Below, piece after piece: positions 63,211-64,000 of a DNA stretch of 64,000 nt (its first letter is position 1; each line of letters opens with the position of its first letter). The stretch is from positions 1 to 64,000 of the forward strand of contig NZ_FQYP01000004.1 of NCBI RefSeq assembly GCF_900141785.1. The letters run 5' to 3'. A program made the position numbers and the translations under genes. The notes beneath the pieces are model-generated. The model saw only the letters and a list, made by a program, of their open reading frames with translations, did not search any database and was not told the DNA's origin. This DNA is from Aquimarina spongiae (GTDB lineage Bacteria; Bacteroidota; Bacteroidia; Flavobacteriales; Flavobacteriaceae).

Positions 63211-64000
63211 TTACGCAGTAGTTTCTATTTTTGATTCTCTGGGAAAAGAAACTTTAAAGATCGTTCCTTTTCCTTCTTGCGAGGTAAAGGTAATACTTCC
63301 TTTATAGGTTTCCACTATATTTTTCACCATTCCCAAACCAAGTCCCATTCCGCTTGACTTTGTGGTAAATTTAGGTTCAAAAATCTTCTTTTTATTTTCT
63401 TCAGTAATGCCTATACCATTATCTGCAACTGTAATGACTACGTTTCCATCTTCAGTAAATACATTTACAATCACTTTTGGAGTGCGATCTGATGGGATAG
63501 CTTGTATTGCATTTTTGACCAGATTGGTAACCACCCGTATCAACTGTGTTCTATCAAATTTGGCAATAATCTCTCCTTTTTCTGAAGGCGAAATAATGTA
63601 ATCTTCGTTAAAAATATCCAACGCCAATCCTACAATTTTTACCACATCCAAAGTTTCACTTTTTTGCGCTGGCATTTGTGCAAAATTTGAAAATGCCGAG
63701 GCGATAGAACTCATGGTATCAATTTGTTGGATAAGGGTGTTACTATACTCCTGTACTTTTTGTTGAATTTTGGGATCTTCGGGATCAAACTTTCTCTGAA
63801 AACTTTGCACTGTAAGTCGCATAGGTGTCAAAGGATTTTTGATCTCGTGCGCTACCTGTTTTGCCATTTCTCGCCAAGCGGCTTCCCGCTCACTTTTGGC
63901 AAGCATAGCAGCACTTTCTTCAAGCTCGTCGATCATACTGTTATAAGCACTCACTAACGAATATATCTCTTCACTGGCATCAATAATACCTATCCGCTTA
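63211..64000 (-). CDS. NtrY-like sensor histidine kinase, C-terminal part (cut by right edge)
   Basis: The frame is open to the right edge, so only the last ~262 residues are seen. The visible start resembles the end of a HAMP domain (DASEEIYSLVSAYNSMIDEL), followed by the H-box REMAKQVAHEIKNPLTPMRL with the phospho-accepting His. The ATPase domain has N-box NLVKNAIQAIPS, G1 DNGIGITEE, and G2 SGMGLGLGMVKNIVE. The N-terminal sensor part lies outside. The cognate regulator is not in the window, unless it cross-talks with the NtrC-type protein at 29811. Confidence 0.92.
   Translation of the reverse strand, partial: KRIGIIDASEEIYSLVSAYNSMIDELEESAAMLAKSEREAAWREMAKQVAHEIKNPLTPMRLTVQSFQRKFDPEDPKIQQKVQEYSNTLIQQIDTMSSIASAFSNFAQMPAQKSETLDVVKIVGLALDIFNEDYIISPSEKGEIIAKFDRTQLIRVVTNLVKNAIQAIPSDRTPKVIVNVFTEDGNVVITVADNGIGITEENKKKIFEPKFTTKSSGMGLGLGMVKNIVETYKGSITFTSQEGKGTIFKVSFPRESKIETTA

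Overview
The window looks like a chromosomal segment of a marine member of the Flavobacteriaceae (Bacteroidota), Aquimarina-like in style. The evidence is the low G+C, start sites without clear Shine-Dalgarno sequences, TAnnTTTG-type -7 boxes, a T9SS-type C-terminal sorting domain, a DUF6443/RHS protein, a GIN-domain protein, and the usual flavobacterial sets of ~800-residue FtsX-like permeases. No tRNA, rRNA, insertion sequence or CRISPR array was recognised by eye. The genus is an inference.

Layout. Positions 1-2855 (minus) hold the first part of a very large RHS-type surface/toxin protein that runs off the left edge. Its N-terminus has ten Asp-rich MopE-like metal-binding repeats followed by a DUF6443/YD region. 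A ~700-base gap with an orphan terminator follows, then a secreted protein with a carboxypeptidase-like regulatory domain (3560-5071).

Positions 5123-29600 (minus) form one apparent 13-gene transcription unit. In transcription order it encodes a TolC-like outer-membrane protein, an HlyD-like adaptor, an ABC ATPase, a GIN-domain protein, eight consecutive MacB/FtsX-like permeases and a second ABC ATPase. Divergent from it are an NtrC-type sigma-54 response regulator and its NtrY-like kinase (29811-32527). The intergenic region has a -24-like sigma-54 element and overlapping inverted repeats suited to an enhancer site. The eightfold permease array is the most unusual feature of the window.

Two lipoproteins are followed by a heme-synthesis cluster on the minus strand (hemA-hemC-hemD-hemE-DUF6973-EI24-hemF, 39927 to 33758). 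Between hemA and the separate hemH (48749) lies an accessory island of about 8 kb. It is bounded by two paralogous AraC-type regulators and contains a frameshifted DUF2314 lipoprotein gene, a 1332-residue mosaic di-heme oxidoreductase with a CBM6-like module and six Cys-rich repeats, and a small T9SS cargo. hemH is coupled to a MATE exporter. hemJ lies at 57140, downstream of a large Asp-box (BNR) propeller protein. hemB and hemL are not in the window.

The right part is mostly ordinary: an NTF2-like protein with a PQQ-type sugar dehydrogenase, a membrane-anchored AraC regulator, a GNAT acetyltransferase, a metzincin-like secreted protease, the yicC-gmk-nadD housekeeping run, a membrane protein, a crotonase-family protein, a DUF4177 protein and the C-terminal part of an NtrY-like histidine kinase cut by the right edge.
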